64,000 nucleotides of DNA from an uncultured Lachnospiraceae bacterium. GTDB taxonomy: Bacteria > Bacillota > Clostridia > Lachnospirales > Lachnospiraceae. The stretch spans positions 1-64,000 of the forward strand of contig CAMXPV010000022.1 of assembly GCA_947245585.1 (NCBI GenBank), read 5' to 3'. A program made the position numbers and the translations under genes. This document shows, one piece after another, positions 43,747 to 52,372 of this stretch (positions are counted from its first letter, which is position 1; every line of letters starts with the position of its first letter). The notes below the pieces were generated by a model. That model had not been told where the DNA came from. It ran no database searches and saw only the letters and a list, made by a program, of their open reading frames with translations.

Positions 43747-43798
43747 AGGAAAAAATAAAAAACCTCCAAACTGTTTTTCCTGTCAGTTTGGAGGTTTA
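43747..43798. repeat. 52-bp direct repeat, copy 2, with bidirectional terminator
   Basis: AGGAAAA-type start, then the same terminator hairpin as copy 1 with two base differences (positions equivalent to 43221 G/A and 43241 C/T). Located upstream of the antitoxin gene, so the toxin-antitoxin pair lies exactly between the two copies. Confidence 0.85.
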
Positions 43799-43832
43799 CA
43801 TAACTTTGTGGGCAACTCGCCGCGATTTACCG

Positions 43833-44471
43833 TCACAACCTCACATCAAACGGCTTATATTCCTCCGGAATCCCTGCGGCCGCCTCCTCTGTCCCGGCTG
43901 TATTTGCAGCTGCCTCCGCCGCCGCTACCTCTTTGGCGGACAGCTCGGCATTCTCTGCAAGCTCTGCATTTTCAGGCAGCGCCTCTTCCAACTCTTCGGT
44001 TACCTCTTCCGTCAGTTCTTCGGTTACTTCTTCTGTCAGTTCCTCGACAACCTCCTCGAGTTCGTCCATAATCTCCTCGAGCTCGCCGCCCTCTTCGATG
44101 CCCAAAGCTTCCTCGGCCATCTCTTCCAATCTCTCCTCCGGTGTCTTGGGCTCCATATCCTCGACCACTTCCGCAATCTTCTCACCCTTCTCCGTAGACT
44201 CATCCAGAATATGAAACATCTGCTCCTGATTATAAGCCGCCTTGACCGCCGCAATCTGATCCTCGTAAGACTGGAACATTTTCAGCTTTTCTGCAATTTC
44301 CTCTACGCTCCCGCAGGTAACATTTTTGAGATTCTCCTTCTGCTTCTCAAAAAAATCCACCTGCTTCTGTGTCTCTTCCTGCCGCTCCAGTCTGTCCTGC
44401 GTGCTCTTTAACATCCCTGCGCAGTTCATTCTCCGCAAAATGCCGCTAGTCTGATCCCATGATATATTCAT
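43833..44471 (-). CDS. Acidic coiled-coil repeat protein of unknown function
   Basis: A 212-residue soluble, very acidic protein. The N-terminal half is a basic-to-acidic coiled coil (RMNCAGMLKSTQDRLERQEETQKQVDFFEKQKENL). The C-terminal part is a run of LTEEV/TEELEE heptad-like repeats, about residues 130-170, then an Ala-rich stretch (KEVAAAEAAANTAG) and the tail EYKPFDVRL. No signal peptide. AAGGCGG precedes the start. Function not recognised; homologues would be expected in related Lachnospiraceae. Confidence 0.75.
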   Translation of the reverse strand: MNISWDQTSGILRRMNCAGMLKSTQDRLERQEETQKQVDFFEKQKENLKNVTCGSVEEIAEKLKMFQSYEDQIAAVKAAYNQEQMFHILDESTEKGEKIAEVVEDMEPKTPEERLEEMAEEALGIEEGGELEEIMDELEEVVEELTEEVTEELTEEVTEELEEALPENAELAENAELSAKEVAAAEAAANTAGTEEAAAGIPEEYKPFDVRL

Positions 44472-44678
44472 AAATGATTACCGCCTTTCCGTCTGTTCTG
44501 ACTGCTCTCTGTCTGTTTTGTCCGGCTTCCCTGTGTCTTAAACTGCTTCGTTTTATGTTATCATTTATTTCGGATCATAGATGAAATTTCTAAAGCTATT
44601 GTGATGTAAATGGACAGATTTTTATCATAAATAATAATTGGTTTTGTTAGCTTGTATAATAGTACTCCTGTGAATCAA

Positions 44679-45782
44679 TTACCGTCCCGCCAACATTGAC
44701 TCACTTTCTCCAAGAAAATTAGAAACCACTTTACTTAATGTCAAAATTTTTGCATTAGGGTATCGCTCTAAAATTTGTTTTACTATTTCTGTCGTTATTT
44801 TATCTTCTACTGTAACAAATATATTTTGAACGGCATCCTCTATCTGCGAGAGTGTAATAATTGGGATTCCATTGCATATTTTTCCTTGCTTCTCACAATT
44901 ATTATCAATAATTCCTTTCAGAGTAATTCCTTTTTTTATCAAATGCAGACTAGCTAATTCTCCATATGTTCCTGCACCAAAAAGATAAATTCCCTGTCCA
45001 ATATCAGAATAAAACTCTTTTAACACGGATTCAATCATGAAGGAATCCAAATTGTGCATAAGTATCGAAATTTTTGTTTCGACATCCAAATGCTTCCTAT
45101 AAAACCGCTTATTTCGTTCGATCAGGTCACAAGGTAAATTGTCCTTGATATATGCATATAATTCTTCTGATGAATCAAACAGGGTTCTTAGGTCGTAAAC
45201 TTTTGAACTATACTGTTCAAGCCCCAGTTTGAACTGCAAAAAACAATCCGGCAATCTTTTCATTGTATTTAAAGTTAAAAAGATAATTTCATTGCCGGAA
45301 TGGCCTCTTTTTATTATTTCATATATGTACTCTTTGTTCTCCTCTATATACGATATTTCCTTCTCAGACTTGACCGCTCTGATAAATAAGGTGGGCTGTT
45401 TGATATCCTTCATAAATTGTTCTACCCTGCGCCTATATTTATGATAAATTTCCTCATATTCTTTCTCAAAATCATGTTTGATTTCATGCGGACACAAAAA
45501 GCCATATTTCAAATCTCGTAATAGCGTCACGTCATTCGCGTCCACAAACAGATTTTCTTTTACCATAAAATCACCAAAATCTGCTTCTATCACTTTTAAT
45601 ACGGATTCAAAATCTGAGAAACACCAATCGAAAGGGCCTGAATGGCTTCTCAAGCCATATCGGTTCATCGAACAGGCAACACCGCAGCACCACCCTAACG
45701 ATATGCAATTTGTATATTGTCTGTTTTCAATACCCCTCCCCTTGCCGCAAGAAGGTTTCATTGAAACAATATTTGTTTTCAT
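44679..45782 (-). CDS. DUF1796 putative cysteine peptidase with C-terminal Rossmann-like domain
   Basis: A 367-residue protein. Residues about 24-215 are a DUF1796-type domain: CISLGWCCGVACSMNRYGLRSHSGPFDW with the conserved Cys and the PFDW motif, then a helical region. Residues about 265-345 (GIYLFGAGTYGELASLHLIKKGITLKGIIDNNCEKQG) form a nucleotide-binding-like Rossmann unit like those attached to polysaccharide enzymes. The gene is visibly A+T-richer than the neighbours and stands alone, which suggests acquisition by transfer. Start follows AGGGGATT. Peptidase activity is only predicted for this family. Confidence 0.8.
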   Translation of the reverse strand: MKTNIVSMKPSCGKGRGIENRQYTNCISLGWCCGVACSMNRYGLRSHSGPFDWCFSDFESVLKVIEADFGDFMVKENLFVDANDVTLLRDLKYGFLCPHEIKHDFEKEYEEIYHKYRRRVEQFMKDIKQPTLFIRAVKSEKEISYIEENKEYIYEIIKRGHSGNEIIFLTLNTMKRLPDCFLQFKLGLEQYSSKVYDLRTLFDSSEELYAYIKDNLPCDLIERNKRFYRKHLDVETKISILMHNLDSFMIESVLKEFYSDIGQGIYLFGAGTYGELASLHLIKKGITLKGIIDNNCEKQGKICNGIPIITLSQIEDAVQNIFVTVEDKITTEIVKQILERYPNAKILTLSKVVSNFLGESESMLAGR

Positions 45783-45934
45783 CGTATAATCCCCTGCTGA
45801 AAAAAACTTTATAGAAAATCATTATTTTTCTATTTTATAAAAGTATACCATCGGAAATATCTTTTGTCAGCATAATTTTTTCATTTTCCGCCTTGATAAA
45901 CATTTCCAAGTTTATATGTAAATGAGTGGTAAAT

Positions 45935-45944
45935 ATGATATAAT
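45935..45944 (+). promoter_or_regulatory. Extended -10 promoter of the PH-domain gene
   Basis: TG, one base, then TATAAT (45939-45944), 27 bases before the start at 45972. No clear -35; the TGnTATAAT form can act without one. Confidence 0.5.
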
Positions 45945-45971
45945 AGGCGCAAATCATATAGGAGATTGACT

Positions 45972-46505
45972 ATGGATAACAGACAACCAAACTGGATCAA
46001 CAACTATTTATCACCTGATGAGTATGTCCTCTGGAACGGCAGACCGGGAAGCGGGAATCTTCTAAACAAAAATGATATTTTTATGATTCCTTTCAGCATA
46101 ATGTGGTGCGGTTTTGTCATTTTCTGGGAAGCCAGCGTACTTATCTCGCACGCCCCGCTTATATTCAGGTTGTGGGGCATTCCCTTCGTCTGCGTCGGCC
46201 TGTATATGGTGTTTGGCCGATTCATCATGAAGTCTCACCTGAGAAAAGAAACCGCTTATGTAGTTACTAACAAAAGGATTCTTTCTTTCGTAAAAAACCA
46301 GGTGAATACATTAGATTATCATAATTGCCCTGCCAAGACAGTCACGCGGCATTCGGACGGTTCCGGAACCATCAGCTTTTCTTCCTCAACACAGGCGAAT
46401 ATGATGTTTTACTGGCCTAACCGCTCCTCAAATCAAGCACTTTTTGAACTGGACAACATCCCCGATGTGGACCGCGTTCTTCAAATACTTTCAAATCCAT
46501 CATAA
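45972..46505 (+). CDS. Bacterial PH-like domain membrane protein
   Basis: A 177-residue protein with a short N-terminal part, two membrane helices (about residues 40-58 and 65-80) and a bacterial PH-like domain after them (KETAYVVTNKRILSF, NCPAKTVTRHSDGSGTISFSSSTQ). The ATG at 45972 has GGAG seven bases upstream. Not linked to known function; followed by the methyltransferase gene after 18 bases. Confidence 0.82.
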   Translation: MDNRQPNWINNYLSPDEYVLWNGRPGSGNLLNKNDIFMIPFSIMWCGFVIFWEASVLISHAPLIFRLWGIPFVCVGLYMVFGRFIMKSHLRKETAYVVTNKRILSFVKNQVNTLDYHNCPAKTVTRHSDGSGTISFSSSTQANMMFYWPNRSSNQALFELDNIPDVDRVLQILSNPS

Positions 46506-46523
46506 TCAGGGAGGAAAACTGCA

Positions 46524-47132
46524 ATGTTTTGGGATCGGATATCCGGGTTATACGATTTATTTGAAACAATCTACAATAAAAGGGTCTTTCAGGGACTTGG
46601 CGAAAGGGTTGCACGCGAAATCCAGCCAAGCGATACGGTATTAGAATGCGCCTGTGGCACAGGGGCAATCAGCCGGTCTATCGCCCCCAGATGCAGACAG
46701 TTAACTGCCACTGATTTTTCAGCGGGAATGCTGAGACAGACACAGAAAAGCTGTCGTAACTACAGTAATGTTAAGATAAGGCTTGCGGATATGACCCATT
46801 TAAAATACCGTGACAACCGGTTTGACGTGGTAGTCGCAGGAAATGTCATTCATCTGCTAAACGATCCCCTCGCCGCAGTCAGGGAACTGGAACGGGTGTG
46901 CAAACCGGGCGGCAAACTGATCATTCCCACCTATATCAACGCCTCAGCCGGTGTCAACAAGCGGGCTGTACAGTTACTCACACTGATGGGCGCCGACTTT
47001 AGACGGCAGTTTGATTTCACTTCCTATCAAAAATTTTTTAGGGATGCAGGATATGAAAACGTCAATTACGATATCATCTTTGGCAGAATGCCCTGCGCCA
47101 TAGCAGTAATTACAAAAAAAGGAGGAATTTAA
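46524..47132 (+). CDS. Class I SAM-dependent methyltransferase
   Basis: A 202-residue Rossmann-fold methyltransferase of the UbiE/YbiN kind. SAM-binding region EIQPSDTVLECACGTGAISRSIAPRC near residue 36-60, then ATDFSAGMLRQ, DMTHLKYRDNRFDVVVAGNVIHLL and LIIPTYINASAG. Substrate not clear. Start follows GGGAGGAAAA. It ends two bases before the next gene, so the two are likely co-translated. Confidence 0.9.
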   Translation: MFWDRISGLYDLFETIYNKRVFQGLGERVAREIQPSDTVLECACGTGAISRSIAPRCRQLTATDFSAGMLRQTQKSCRNYSNVKIRLADMTHLKYRDNRFDVVVAGNVIHLLNDPLAAVRELERVCKPGGKLIIPTYINASAGVNKRAVQLLTLMGADFRRQFDFTSYQKFFRDAGYENVNYDIIFGRMPCAIAVITKKGGI

Positions 47133-47133
47133 C

Positions 47134-48549
47134 ATGATCTACAAATGCAGTATCTGCGGGTATGAATATGACGAGGAAAAAGAGGGAAAGCCTTTTTCTG
47201 CACTGACCGAATGTCCGATCTGCAAACAGCCCCCGGAGAAATTCAAGGCATTGGAGAGTGAAAAGCCAACCGCCGCCTGTACAGATTCAGAAGCGCAATG
47301 TACCTCTGAAATCACCGGGAATTTGGACTTAAACTATCCGAAGGAGACCAGAAAGACGGACAGCGATTACCGCTATATGAAGGAAATTCACGAAATGGCC
47401 GTCACGGGAAAATCCGCGATCGAGGCAATGGGCACCCGGATGAAAATGCCAAACTGGGACGATGTGCTGATACTGGGAGCGCAGTTAAATCCCATGCCCC
47501 TGGACGAACACGCCAATGTGTCTTTACAAACCATTATCGGCAAGCACGCGAAAAAGCCGATGACACTTGCCATGCCGGTCTACATCTCCCACATGTCCTT
47601 CGGAGCCCTGTCAAAAGAGACAAAAATCGCACTCGCCAAAGGAAGCGCCGCCGTGAAAACGGCTATGTGCAGCGGAGAGGGCGGCGTTCTTCCGGAAGAA
47701 AAGGCTGCGGCCTGCAAGTACATATTTGAGTATGTTCCCAATATGTATAGCGTTACCACAGAAAATCTGAAAACCTCCGATGCCATTGAAATCAAGATCG
47801 GGCAGGGAACAAAGCCGGGCATGGGCGGCCATTTGCCGGGCAGCAAAGTGACCCCGGAAATTGCAAAAATCCGGAACAAACCGCTTGGGGAGGATGTCAT
47901 CAGCCCTTCCAAGTTCCCCCAAATTAACAATGCCGACGACCTAAAGGGAATGGTGTCCAATCTGCGCACACTGAGCGACGGCAGGCCCATCGGTATTAAA
48001 ATTGCCGCCGGACGAATTGAAAAGGATCTGGAATTTTGTGTCTATGCCGAACCCGATTTCATTACCATAGACGGTCGGGGCGGCGCAACGGGCGCATCTC
48101 CTGCCATTATCCGGGATTCCACCAGTGTGCCTACAATTTACGCCCTCTACCGCGCGAGAAAATATCTGGACTCCATCGGTTCCGACATTGATCTGGTTAT
48201 CACGGGCGGCCTGCGGGTATCTTCTGATTTTGCGAAGGCAATCGCCATGGGCGCTGACGCTGTGGCCGTCGCTTCTGCCGCTATGGTAGCTGCCGCCTGC
48301 CAACAGTACCGCATCTGCGGCAGCGGCATGTGTCCCGTAGGGGTAGCCACTCAGGATGAAAAATTGCGGGAGAGATTAAAAATCGATACCGCCGCAAAGC
48401 GGGTGGAAAATTATCTGAAATGCTCTGCCGAGGAACTAAAGACCTTTGCGCGTATCACCGGAAATACAGACATCCACGGATTGTCCGTGGATGACCTGTG
48501 TACCATCAACCGGGAGATTTCGGAGCATACCAACATCCCCCACGCCTAG
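47134..48549 (+). CDS. Rubredoxin-glutamate synthase large-subunit-like fusion
   Basis: A 471-residue protein. Residues 1-35 are a rubredoxin-type iron site (MIYKCSICGYEYDEEKEGKPF and CPICK). Residues about 60-460 are the FMN/Fe-S domain of archaeal-type glutamate synthase (GAQLNPMPLDEHANVSLQTIIG, SGEGGVLPEEKAA, GRGGATGASPAI, GLRVSSDFAKAIAMGADAVAVASAAM, RICGSGMCPVGVATQ). It lacks a glutaminase domain, so ammonia or another donor and reduced iron protein probably supply the reaction. GGAGGAATTT precedes the start. Follows the methyltransferase by one base; converges with the DUF362 gene. Confidence 0.9.
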   Translation: MIYKCSICGYEYDEEKEGKPFSALTECPICKQPPEKFKALESEKPTAACTDSEAQCTSEITGNLDLNYPKETRKTDSDYRYMKEIHEMAVTGKSAIEAMGTRMKMPNWDDVLILGAQLNPMPLDEHANVSLQTIIGKHAKKPMTLAMPVYISHMSFGALSKETKIALAKGSAAVKTAMCSGEGGVLPEEKAAACKYIFEYVPNMYSVTTENLKTSDAIEIKIGQGTKPGMGGHLPGSKVTPEIAKIRNKPLGEDVISPSKFPQINNADDLKGMVSNLRTLSDGRPIGIKIAAGRIEKDLEFCVYAEPDFITIDGRGGATGASPAIIRDSTSVPTIYALYRARKYLDSIGSDIDLVITGGLRVSSDFAKAIAMGADAVAVASAAMVAAACQQYRICGSGMCPVGVATQDEKLRERLKIDTAAKRVENYLKCSAEELKTFARITGNTDIHGLSVDDLCTINREISEHTNIPHA

Positions 48550-48550
48550 T

Positions 48551-49669
48551 TTAGATTGTCACTAACTCATACTGATCTGTCCCAAGCCCAATCTTCACCG
48601 CATGGGCGATACAGGACTTCCATTCCGTGTCGGGGTGCGTCATGAAAAAGTGATCGTGCCCCGATTCATTTCCATGTTTATGCAGATTTTCCCCTAACAC
48701 ACTCTCTTCTACCGGTGTCATCTTATTGCACAGATCGGCGCAGGCCTGATCCAACGCCACCGGATCAAAGGATGCCAACATACCCACATTGGGGATAATC
48801 GGGATATCATTCTCCGCATGACAATCGCAGTTGGGCGACACATCGCAGATCAGAGACACATGGAAGCAGGGTTTATCCTTGCAGACCGCCCATGCGTACT
48901 CCGCCATTTTATAGTTTAACATGGCGATGGAATCCTCGAAACTTGCCGCGATGGCATCTTTCGGGCACACCGCCAGACACCGCCCACAGCCCACGCACTT
49001 ATCATGGTCAATCTGTGCCTTGCCGTTCTCGATGACAGGCGCGCCATGGGCACAGATCCGGTCACAGGCCCCACAGCCTACACAGAGAGATTGATCCACC
49101 TCAGGCTTTCCGTCACAGTGCTGCTCCATCTTACCTGCCCTGGAACCACAGCCCATGCCGATATTTTTGAGCGTGCCGCCAAAGCCCGCCATCTCATGCC
49201 CCTTAAAATGGGTCAGGGAAATGAACACATCCGCATCCATAACCGCGTGTCCAATCTTAGCCTCCTTGACATACTCGCCGTCGATGGGCACCAATGTCTC
49301 ATCCGTCCCCTTCAGTCCATCTCCGATGATCACATGACAGCCTGTCTGATAAGGGGAAAACCCGTTCACATAAGCCGTCTCCAAATGGTCAAGGGCATTT
49401 TTCCGGCTTCCCACATAGAGGGTATTACAATCTGTCAAATAAGGCTTTCCACCTAATTCTTTCACATAATCAGCAACCACCCTTGCATAATTCGGACGCA
49501 GAAACGCCAGATTCCCATATTCGCCGAAATGAATTTTTATGGCCGCATATTTATCCTGAAAATCAATGTTCTCAAACCCCGCCGTCTTCATCAGACGATG
49601 CAGTTTCTGTAATAAGTTTTCGTGTTCCGTCGCCTTAAATGATGTAAAATATACCTTAGCCTGTTCCAT
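48551..49669 (-). CDS. DUF362 ferredoxin-like protein
   Basis: A 372-residue protein of the DUF362 family, with an N-terminal domain (MEQAKVYFTSFKATEHENLLQKL) and two 4Fe-4S motifs in the middle, CVGCGACDRICAHG and CVGCGRCLAVCP near residue 200-240. Contains NIGMGCGSRAGKMEQH, typical of the family. AAGGAAGGG precedes the ATG. Family role is not well defined; iron-sulfur electron transfer in the cytoplasm is likely. It converges with the rubredoxin-GltB gene with one base between. Confidence 0.9.
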   Translation of the reverse strand: MEQAKVYFTSFKATEHENLLQKLHRLMKTAGFENIDFQDKYAAIKIHFGEYGNLAFLRPNYARVVADYVKELGGKPYLTDCNTLYVGSRKNALDHLETAYVNGFSPYQTGCHVIIGDGLKGTDETLVPIDGEYVKEAKIGHAVMDADVFISLTHFKGHEMAGFGGTLKNIGMGCGSRAGKMEQHCDGKPEVDQSLCVGCGACDRICAHGAPVIENGKAQIDHDKCVGCGRCLAVCPKDAIAASFEDSIAMLNYKMAEYAWAVCKDKPCFHVSLICDVSPNCDCHAENDIPIIPNVGMLASFDPVALDQACADLCNKMTPVEESVLGENLHKHGNESGHDHFFMTHPDTEWKSCIAHAVKIGLGTDQYELVTI

Positions 49670-49693
49670 ATGAAACCCTTCCTTTCCTTTAAA

Positions 49694-50965
49694 CTAGTCA
49701 AATTGCTTAAACCGCTCTATCATAATTGCATACTGCTCCTTGATTTTCAGATAAAGTCCGATCGTGTTTTCCTTCTCCTTTTCAAACTCTGCAATAATGC
49801 TGTCATAATTCTTTTCCAGAGTTGTCACCACATTGCGGTTGATCTTTCCCTTATCCGCATCGGAGTTCATGATATCAAGAATCTTTTCTTTGCTGAAAGC
49901 TTCCTTATAACTGCGCTTCCCATAAAGGGCACTCAAAATATCCGCCACTGCGATAATCTGCTGCGGCAGGGAAAGGTCCGCTGCTGACAGGCCCTTATGA
50001 TAACCCGTTCCATCCAGTTTTTCATGGTGACGCACCGCAATCTGGAGCACAGCGTCATCCACAACACCCTCCAGAATCATCTCCGTAATCCGCACATGGG
50101 CCTTCATAACTTTCATTTCGTCGTCGCTCAGCCGCCCCGTAGACTCCAGAATATGTAAGGGAATCGCAATCTTGCCAAGATCATGGAGCAGAGCGCCGTA
50201 ATGCAGATCCCGCAGATCCTTTCCGGAAAGTCTCGCCAGACGTCCCAACTTCTCCGCAAAATTCACCGTCGCCAACGTATGGATCACCGTGTGCTCACTT
50301 CGAAAATCGATGGTATAAACCAACATTTCCAGGAACCCTTTTTTATACTGTTCGGAAAAAGATCGTTTCGCTAAAAGCACATCCAACTCTTCCCGGTATT
50401 TGCCGTTTACCAGATTTTCCGTAATGCCATAGCACTTTTCCGCTTTCTGGAACAAATCAAGCGCCGCACCGGAAAATTTGATATTGCGGTACTTCGCAAA
50501 ATAATCCGGTTCCAGTTTTTCATCCTTCAAATTCAAAACGGTGTCCATCTTATCCGCCAGGTTTAAAAGCTCCGTCACATGCAAATAACGGCTCTGTATC
50601 ATGCTGTATCGGTTGTAATCCAGATGATGATACAACACAACTTCTGCCCTGTCCCCGATGGGAGAAAGATATTTTAAAAAGAGAAAACCATAGATTGAAT
50701 GCGGCCAGAGATTCTTCGTCTCAAAGTCCGACACATTCTTGACATTATCTTCTTTGTACAGACCAATATCGTGCAGAATGCCGAGCATCGTATAATCCAC
50801 CAATTCCTGCTCCGTATAATTCTGCTCGGTGTAGGTATTCTCATACTCCATCATCTTATACAGGATATATCCTGTAATCTCCCCATGGTGCATGATTTTA
50901 TTATTGATAATACCGAGTGTTTTTCTGATAATTTCGTTGACGTCTTTACTGCTGATAACGCTCAT
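49694..50965 (-). CDS. HD-GYP-like phosphohydrolase with two HD domains
   Basis: A 423-residue soluble protein. An N-terminal HD-like domain (GILHDIGLYKEDN, YHHLDYNRYS near residues 90-155) is followed by an HD-GYP domain (ALLHDLGKIAIPLHILESTGRLSDDE, VRHHEKLDGTGYHKGLS near 255-330). The canonical GYP is GYH, so the third residue has changed. Such proteins hydrolyse cyclic di-GMP or related dinucleotides; activity with GYH is uncertain. Start preceded by GGGGTAAAG. No sensor domain visible. Confidence 0.85.
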   Translation of the reverse strand: MSVISSKDVNEIIRKTLGIINNKIMHHGEITGYILYKMMEYENTYTEQNYTEQELVDYTMLGILHDIGLYKEDNVKNVSDFETKNLWPHSIYGFLFLKYLSPIGDRAEVVLYHHLDYNRYSMIQSRYLHVTELLNLADKMDTVLNLKDEKLEPDYFAKYRNIKFSGAALDLFQKAEKCYGITENLVNGKYREELDVLLAKRSFSEQYKKGFLEMLVYTIDFRSEHTVIHTLATVNFAEKLGRLARLSGKDLRDLHYGALLHDLGKIAIPLHILESTGRLSDDEMKVMKAHVRITEMILEGVVDDAVLQIAVRHHEKLDGTGYHKGLSAADLSLPQQIIAVADILSALYGKRSYKEAFSKEKILDIMNSDADKGKINRNVVTTLEKNYDSIIAEFEKEKENTIGLYLKIKEQYAIMIERFKQFD

Positions 50966-51058
50966 TTTTCTTTACCCCTTCATATGTATATGGGTATTCT
51001 AACATTAATTTACGTTTTTGTCCTCCTTTTTTTATCCTTCATATCCTTTTTTCACCAA

Positions 51059-51087
51059 TTGCCAAACATATGTTCTTGTGATATGCT
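51059..51087 (+). promoter_or_regulatory. LexA-type SOS promoter of the Y-family polymerase
   Basis: TTGCCA (51059-51064), 17-base spacer, TATGCT (51082-51087). CAAACATATGTTCT (51063-51076) matches the Gram-positive LexA box (CGAAC, four bases, GTTCG) with two end changes and overlaps the -35 and spacer, as expected for repression. Confidence 0.7.
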
Positions 51088-51109
51088 ATATGGTAGAAAG
51101 GAGCCCGCT

Positions 51110-52372
51110 ATGAACCGCACCTATCTCTGTATTGATTTAAAATCCTTTTATGCCTCGGTGGAGTGCGTAGAAAGAGGACTTGACCCCATGACTACCAACC
51201 TGGTCGTGGCCGACCCGACGCGGACGGAGAAAACCATCTGTCTGGCGATCACCCCCGCCATGAAAGCGCTTGGGATCAAAAACCGCTGCCGTATTTTTGA
51301 GATTCCGAAATCGGTAGACTACATCGTAGCGCCGCCCCGTATGCAGAAGTATGTGGATATTTCCGCAGATATCTACAGCATCTATCTGAAATATATTGCC
51401 AAAGAAGATATCCATGTTTATTCCATCGACGAAGTTTTCATGGATGTGACCGATTATCTTGCGCTCTACCGGCTCTCTGCCAGAGAACTGGGTTTTCAGA
51501 TCATGCAGGATATCTATGACCAGACCGGCATCCGCTCCTCCTGCGGTGTCGGCTCCAATCTCTATCTGTCAAAAATCGCTCTGGATATCACGGCCAAGCA
51601 CGCCGACGATTTTATCGGCGAGCTCACCGAGGAAAGCTATCGGGAAACCCTCTGGAATCACAAACCCCTGACCGATTTCTGGCGCGTGGGCGCGGGAACT
51701 GCCAAACGGCTTGACGCTTTCGGCATCCGCACCATGGGGGACATTGCAGGCGCTGACGAGAATCTTTTATACCATCTTTTCGGAGTGGACGCAGAACTCC
51801 TGATTGATCATGCATGGGGAAGAGAGCCCGTCACAATCCGCGACATTAAGACCTACCGCCCCCGCACCAACTGTCTCACAAGTGGTCAGGTGTTGGGCAG
51901 CGACTATCCCTATGACAAAGGTCTGCTGATCGTCAAGGAGATGATGGATCTGCTCTGCCTCGATCTGGTGGAAAAGGATCTGGTCACCCGGTCCGTCACC
52001 CTTCATATTGGGTACACCGGAAGGCTGAACGCCCCCTCCGCCCACGGAACGGTCAGTTTGGATACCGACACCAACTCGGACCGCATCATTCTTCCCGCCG
52101 TGACGAAGCTCTACGAACAGATTGTCAACCCGGAATGGTCGATTCACCGCATCAACATCACCTGCAACAATGTAATGCCGGAGGCATATCATCAATATCA
52201 CTTTTTTGTAGATGCGGAAGAACTTGAAAGAAACCGTGAAGTACAGAAAGCCGTTATCAGCATCAAAAACAAATTTGGCAAAGACGCGATTTTAAAAGGA
52301 ATGAATCTGGAAGAAGGCGCTACCACCAGAGAACGAAACCACCAGATCGGAGGTCATAAAAGTGGCGAATAA
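51110..52372 (+). CDS. Y-family DNA polymerase (DinB/UmuC type)
   Basis: A 420-residue translesion polymerase. Palm motif CIDLKSFYASVECVERG near residue 6, catalytic YSIDEVFMDVTDYL near 100, finger/thumb region with GIRSSCGVGSNLYLSKIALDI, and little-finger domain 240-350 (SVTLHIGYTGR). The ATG at 51110 has AAAGGAG; the frame open from 50699 is only antisense to the HD-GYP gene. A LexA box in its promoter and a YolD partner gene after it match the Bacillus UvrX/YqjW type of SOS polymerases. Overlaps the YolD gene by eleven bases. Confidence 0.93.
   Translation: MNRTYLCIDLKSFYASVECVERGLDPMTTNLVVADPTRTEKTICLAITPAMKALGIKNRCRIFEIPKSVDYIVAPPRMQKYVDISADIYSIYLKYIAKEDIHVYSIDEVFMDVTDYLALYRLSARELGFQIMQDIYDQTGIRSSCGVGSNLYLSKIALDITAKHADDFIGELTEESYRETLWNHKPLTDFWRVGAGTAKRLDAFGIRTMGDIAGADENLLYHLFGVDAELLIDHAWGREPVTIRDIKTYRPRTNCLTSGQVLGSDYPYDKGLLIVKEMMDLLCLDLVEKDLVTRSVTLHIGYTGRLNAPSAHGTVSLDTDTNSDRIILPAVTKLYEQIVNPEWSIHRINITCNNVMPEAYHQYHFFVDAEELERNREVQKAVISIKNKFGKDAILKGMNLEEGATTRERNHQIGGHKSGE

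Noticed and set aside
43980-44080. Tandem-looking short repeats resembling a CRISPR array
   Set aside because: They encode the LTEEV/TEELEE heptad repeats of a protein; unit size and lack of spacers do not fit CRISPR.
50699-51109. Upstream extension of the Y-family polymerase frame
   Set aside because: It overlaps the HD-GYP gene and its promoter; the ATG at 51110 has a strong ribosome binding site and a consensus N-terminus.
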